Origin: WTJX01 sp045106295
GTDB lineage: Bacteria > Bacteroidota > Bacteroidia > Cytophagales > JAAEPT01
Direction of reading: 5' to 3'
DNA length: 8,291 bases
Assembly (NCBI GenBank): GCA_045106295.1
Contig: JBGCEI010000033.1
Coordinates: forward strand, 1 to 8,291
Position numbers and translations under genes: made by a program. Positions 5,958-8,291 of the stretch are shown here, piece after piece (within the stretch, counting starts at the first letter, position 1; each line of letters starts with the position of its first letter). The notes beneath the pieces were generated by a model that saw only the letters and a program-made list of their open reading frames with translations, was not told where the DNA came from and made no database searches.

Positions 5958-6368
5958 ATGAAAATATCAGCCGTTAGACGAGAGCATTTTAATGCGGCAC
6001 ACCGTTTGCATAACCCTGAGTGGGATGACGCCAAAAACAAAGAAGTATTTGGTAAGTGCAACAACCCAAGTTACCACGGTCATAACTATGATTTAGAAGT
6101 TATAGTTTCTGGTGAGATCGATCAAAAAACGGGATATTTAATAGACTTAAAAATATTAAAAGATCTAATTAGAGACCATGTCACTAAAAAATTTGATCAC
6201 AAAAATTTAAACTTAGACACAAATGAATTTAAAGAACTTAACCCTACTGCAGAAAACATTGCTATGGTTATTTGGAATATTTTAAGAGAAAAATTAGACA
6301 CTACATACGATTTAAAAATACGATTATATGAAACACCCAGAAACTATGTCGAGTATCCTGCGGGATGA
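5958..6368 (+). CDS. queD: 6-pyruvoyl-tetrahydropterin synthase / QueD family (COG0720)
   Basis: The family uses 7,8-dihydroneopterin triphosphate, the product of FolE, to make 6-pyruvoyl-tetrahydropterin (biopterin route) or 6-carboxy-tetrahydropterin (queuosine route). The 136 residues carry zinc ligands His15 (AAHRL), His40 and His42 (YHGHNY), catalytic Cys34 (FGKCNNP), the Asp80-His81 pair (FDHKNL) and pterin-binding Glu125 (YETPRN). The Cys-to-HGH spacing is five residues, as in animal PTPS (FGKCNNP..HGHNY is almost the mammalian sequence), whereas classical QueD has three. I therefore favour a biopterin-type activity by inference. The symbol is the usual family label, not a claim about queuosine. 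The 3' end overlaps folE, indicating coupled expression. Confidence 0.92.
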   Translation: MKISAVRREHFNAAHRLHNPEWDDAKNKEVFGKCNNPSYHGHNYDLEVIVSGEIDQKTGYLIDLKILKDLIRDHVTKKFDHKNLNLDTNEFKELNPTAENIAMVIWNILREKLDTTYDLKIRLYETPRNYVEYPAG

Positions 6369-7011
6369 GCGAATTGAAGAAATTGGTGATAACCATGTGG
6401 CAACATCCCACGACACTCCTTTACGAGAAGATGCTTTTCTTCTAGATGATCAATCAAAGATTACTAAAATAGCCCACCATTTTAAAGAGATAATGGAAAC
6501 CTTAGGGCTAGATTTAACAGACGATAGTCTAAGTGGCACTCCTCACAGGGTAGCAAAAATGTATGTAAAAGAAATTTTTAGTGGACTAGACCCTAAAAAC
6601 AAACCTGAGGCAAAGCTTTTTGACAACAAATACCAATACAATGAAATGTTGATCGAAAAGAATATAACACTCTATTCTAACTGTGAGCATCATTTTGTTC
6701 CTATCATAGGAAAAGCACATATAGGATATATTTCTAATGGGAAAGTAATTGGATTATCCAAAATAAATAGAATTGCGCAATACTTTGCAAAACGCCCACA
6801 AGTACAAGAACGACTTAACGTCCAAATAGCTGAAGAATTAAAAAGTATATTAAATACAAAAGATGTAGCTGTGGTAATTGACGCAGAGCATTTATGTGTT
6901 AGTTCTAGAGGTATCAAAGATGTAAACAGTAGTACAATCACAACCCATTTCAGTGGTAAATTTGAAGAAGAAAGCTTCAGAAAAGAGTTCTTACAGCATA
7001 TTTACAGATAA
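6346..7011 (+). CDS. folE: GTP cyclohydrolase I
   Basis: The enzyme opens GTP to 7,8-dihydroneopterin triphosphate and formate, the first step of folate and biopterin synthesis, and supplies the substrate of the preceding gene. From the ATG at 6346 the protein has 221 residues, a normal length. SNCEHHFVPI contains zinc ligands Cys113 and His116, and EHLCVSSRGI contains the third ligand, Cys184. KINRIAQYFAKRPQVQERL and the STITTHFSG end are conserved. It is thus the zinc-dependent type IA enzyme. An earlier in-frame ATG at 6328 would add six residues (MKHPET). The later one is preferred because homologues usually have only about ten residues before the EEIGDNH block. Overlap with the upstream gene is 23 bases (41 with the earlier start), pointing to translational coupling. 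Confidence 0.96.
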   Translation: MSSILRDERIEEIGDNHVATSHDTPLREDAFLLDDQSKITKIAHHFKEIMETLGLDLTDDSLSGTPHRVAKMYVKEIFSGLDPKNKPEAKLFDNKYQYNEMLIEKNITLYSNCEHHFVPIIGKAHIGYISNGKVIGLSKINRIAQYFAKRPQVQERLNVQIAEELKSILNTKDVAVVIDAEHLCVSSRGIKDVNSSTITTHFSGKFEEESFRKEFLQHIYR

Positions 7012-7188
7012 GATTGATTATTTTAACACCTGTTTTATTACCCCAAGCACATGGATTGGTCCGTCTACACTCTTAGAAATACAATAGATTGCTTTCCATA
7101 TCACCTCTCAGACAAATTTTATTCAAAAAAAGTCTGTAAATAAAGACCTAATATCACACATTCATAAAATAGAACTACTAGAATTTTC

Positions 7189-7212
7189 AGGTATTTAATA
7201 CCGTAAATACCT
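7189..7212. repeat. Perfect 9-bp inverted repeat after folE
   Basis: AGGTATTTA (7189-7197) and TAAATACCT (7204-7212) are exact reverse complements around the six bases ATACCG. The left arm also begins a second palindrome, GGTAT-TTA-ATACC (7190-7202), so two exclusive hairpins or protein sites share it. No T-run follows, so a terminator is unlikely; an operator is possible. The surrounding gap (7012-7296, 285 bases) holds no other feature I can support. Confidence 0.6.
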
Positions 7213-7296
7213 CAATTATATTCAATATATTTAATATCAGTCGTTAACATATTTTTTTAATGGCAAACCAGAAAAACAAACCAAAAACCAACACCT

Positions 7297-7665
7297 ATGA
7301 GCAGACCTGGATCGTATACGATATTCCATATTAAACTTCTTCCTAAAGAACTATTATTTTTAAATCGTCTTTACGCTTCTTTTGAAAAGATGATGAACAC
7401 ATCTTCTGGACTAGAAAATATTACATGGACAAAAAAGCAAACCAAATCATTAATTATACTAAAGGTCTATTCTCCAGATCCTACATTTTTTAATGGTCGT
7501 TTTAGACATCCTATTTTTTACAAATTCCTGTACCTAATGGAAAAATACTTAACCATTACCCCATATGTAATCGTAAATACCAATAAAGGTAGCAATCACA
7601 ACAGAGAACTCTTAGAGTATATCGACTCTACCACATTAGAGAAAGTGCTTGCAAGCCATACCTAA
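7297..7665 (+). CDS. Hypothetical protein, unrecognised
   Basis: An open frame of 122 codons begins with ATG and runs to a TAA. I do not recognise the product. It has no signal peptide, no clear membrane segment and no repeats. It is rich in Leu, Lys, Phe and Tyr and contains hydrophobic patches such as IILKVYS and ITPYVIVN typical of a small folded alpha/beta domain. The leader is A-rich, and no exact -7 box precedes it. It sits between the pterin genes and two gene relics, so it may be a genuine orphan gene, a remnant of a longer gene, or cargo of the former insertion. A 24-codon frame starting at ATG 7260 overlaps its beginning and does not look like a gene. Confidence 0.45.
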   Translation: MSRPGSYTIFHIKLLPKELLFLNRLYASFEKMMNTSSGLENITWTKKQTKSLIILKVYSPDPTFFNGRFRHPIFYKFLYLMEKYLTITPYVIVNTNKGSNHNRELLEYIDSTTLEKVLASHT

Positions 7666-7675
7666 AAGTATTTAG

Positions 7676-7860
7676 CTAAAGAAAGTTTTAGAAAACTATC
7701 AGGGTTTAGGAAAATTCGGACAAGCTAAAACAGCTTATGGTTTGAACCGTATCAGAGCTAAGCTTCAACATAACAGTGAATCATGAATTGGCTCAATCAT
7801 TTTAGTGCTGAACCTTATCCATTTGACAAGATTGGCATCCTATTGTCTACATTTTTTGAG
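7676..7860 (+). pseudogene. C-terminal relic of an IS5-like DDE transposase
   Basis: The frame from 7676 reads GKFGQAKTAYGLNRIRAKLQ, then NSES, a TGA stop (7784-7786), then IGSIILVLNLIHLTRLASY. This matches the usual end of IS5-type transposases, where an 'EGKFGQxK..YGL..I.AKL..TSESWI..I..V.NL' pattern carries the last catalytic acidic residue. Two faults are visible. The Glu before GKFGQ is Leu here (GLGKFGQ), and the Trp codon expected after SES is TGA. The N-terminal two thirds, including the other catalytic Asp residues, is absent, since the frame is closed by a TAG at 7673. The exact right boundary is uncertain; the AraC relic begins at about 7860 in another frame. Family assignment rests on motif memory only. 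Confidence 0.65.
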
Positions 7861-7991
7861 TTTCTCAGCAAGCCCTAAGTATAGAAGGCGTTTCATTAGA
7901 TGTAGGCTTAACAGTAGAGCTTCGTTCTATAGAATTTTTAAAAAAATATACAGAGCAAACTCCCACGCAATATGTAGAGATTAATCAGTAA
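7860..7991 (+). pseudogene. C-terminal relic of an AraC-family regulator
   Basis: A frame open from after a TGA (7857-7859) to a TAA (7989-7991) encodes 43 residues with no suitable start. It contains LSIEGVSLDVGLTVELRS, then IEFLKKYTEQTPTQYVEI. This lines up without gaps with the second helix-turn-helix and the signature end of AraC proteins (VGF....F...FKK.TG.TP.QY). Only the last part of the DNA-binding domain remains; the upstream part is replaced by the transposase relic. The gene directly downstream looks like the start of a regulator of the same type, which suggests a former tandem arrangement. Confidence 0.6.
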
Positions 7992-7998
7992 AAGCTTA

Positions 7999-8027
7999 TT
8001 GAAAGTATGAATTATAAATTACTTTCG
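7999..8027 (+). promoter_or_regulatory. Candidate promoter within an inverted repeat, for the AraC-type gene
   Basis: TTG at 7999-8001 and TACTTTCG at 8020-8027 (seven of eight to TAnnTTTG) are 18 bases apart, close to the Bacteroidota promoter layout. GAAAGTA (8001-8007) and TACTTTC (8020-8026) form a perfect 7-bp inverted repeat that covers both elements. A second small palindrome, ATTAC-TTTC-GTAAT (8018-8031), overlaps it. Transcription would begin near 8033, about 24 bases before the ATG at 8057. The arrangement would suit a repressor or autoregulator site. Confidence 0.45.
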
Positions 8028-8056
8028 TAATACTAAACTTCAATATTTATTAGCTG

Positions 8057-8291
8057 ATGTCCTTATCACTAAACTTTTTAATTGTCTTCTCTGCTGTTGC
8101 AGGTATAAATTTGATTATACTTTCGCTTATGTATTTTCTTAGAAAGAATAATACATTGAGTAATAAAGCACTAGGGATATTAGTTCTAATCCCCGGAACT
8201 ACTTTGATTTCTAATGCGATAATGTATGCTGATGGTTATAGAGATTACCCTATATTGTTGTATGTAATTGTAAGTATGCCATTACTGTTTG
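8057..8291 (+). CDS. Membrane-anchored AraC-family regulator, N-terminal part (cut by window edge)
   Basis: The frame opens at ATG 8057 and stays open to the end of the window (78 complete codons). The product begins with hydrophobic segments at about 7-27 (FLIVFSAVAGINLI and on), 38-57 (ALGILVLIPG and on) and 64-78. A short basic loop RKNNTLSNKALG lies between the first two. This pattern, with an LRKNN..SNKALG-type loop and a proline before the third segment, is that of Bacteroidota regulators with a multi-pass membrane sensor domain joined to a C-terminal AraC helix-turn-helix. The DNA-binding part is outside the window, so the assignment is inference. The AraC relic just upstream supports it. 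Confidence 0.6.
   Translation, partial: MSLSLNFLIVFSAVAGINLIILSLMYFLRKNNTLSNKALGILVLIPGTTLISNAIMYADGYRDYPILLYVIVSMPLLF

Noticed and set aside
6690..6941. Minus-strand open frame inside folE
   Set aside because: Opposite the zinc-binding core of FolE; no independent evidence.
7123..7146. Weak minus-strand hairpin (GTCT/AGAC) followed by seven T
   Set aside because: A 4-bp stem is too short, and no minus-strand gene ends there.
7046..7199. Plus-strand frame after folE interrupted by one TAG, considered as a decayed gene
   Set aside because: The two halves show no recognisable motif and the base composition is that of AT-rich spacer.
7260..7334. 24-codon frame starting MANQKNKPK before the orphan ORF
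   Set aside because: Too short, overlaps the longer frame, and has no promoter or recognisable content. A frameshift linking it to the orphan ORF was considered, but there is no homologue in hand to support it.

Overview
The window looks like a chromosomal segment of a Bacteroidota bacterium, most likely Flavobacteriia or a close relative. It is AT-rich, roughly one third GC by eye. It holds a DUF4296-type lipoprotein, a chorismate mutase of the 'RW' type usual in that phylum, a MetF with the extra loop typical of the group, and the start of what looks like a membrane-anchored AraC regulator. Matches to the Bacteroidota -7 promoter box (TAnnTTTG) sit ahead of several genes, and there are no Shine-Dalgarno sequences of note. 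No tRNA, rRNA, CRISPR array or replication origin was seen.

Left part (1-3027): the C-terminal two thirds of cobalamin-dependent methionine synthase (metH, cut by the window edge) is followed by metF. MetF makes the 5-methyltetrahydrofolate that MetH uses. The gap between them holds eight copies of a 7-bp unit in exact phase. Next (3028-4128) come two separately transcribed genes for small secreted paralogues of 116 residues. They look like Spy/CpxP (LTXXQ)-type proteins and are separated by a strong terminator. A two-gene minus-strand unit follows (4129-5184): a yggS/PLPBP-type pyridoxal-phosphate homeostasis protein and a DUF423 membrane protein.

Centre right (5209-7011): a plus-strand set, probably one transcription unit, encodes a DUF4296 lipoprotein, a monofunctional chorismate mutase, a COG0720 6-pyruvoyl-tetrahydropterin synthase/QueD-family enzyme and GTP cyclohydrolase I (folE). 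The last two overlap and catalyse successive steps from GTP. The COG0720 enzyme has the Cys-x5-His-Gly-His spacing of tetrahydrobiopterin-type synthases rather than the Cys-x3 spacing of classical QueD.

Right end (7012-8291): this part is degenerate. It holds a perfect inverted repeat, an orphan ORF of 122 codons, the C-terminal relic of an IS5-like transposase (catalytic Glu replaced, internal stop) and the C-terminal relic of an AraC-family regulator. Last comes the intact start of a new membrane-anchored AraC-type regulator gene, whose candidate promoter is embedded in an inverted repeat. This suggests a cluster of AraC regulator genes, one of which was lost to transposon insertion and decay.

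No clearly new multi-gene system is visible. The most interesting points are the heptamer array between metH and metF, the paired secreted paralogues, the biopterin-type pterin genes beside chorismate mutase, and the decayed regulator/transposon area. Several genes have an apparent earlier TTG or ATG start that the protein alignment does not support; the preferred starts are given below.
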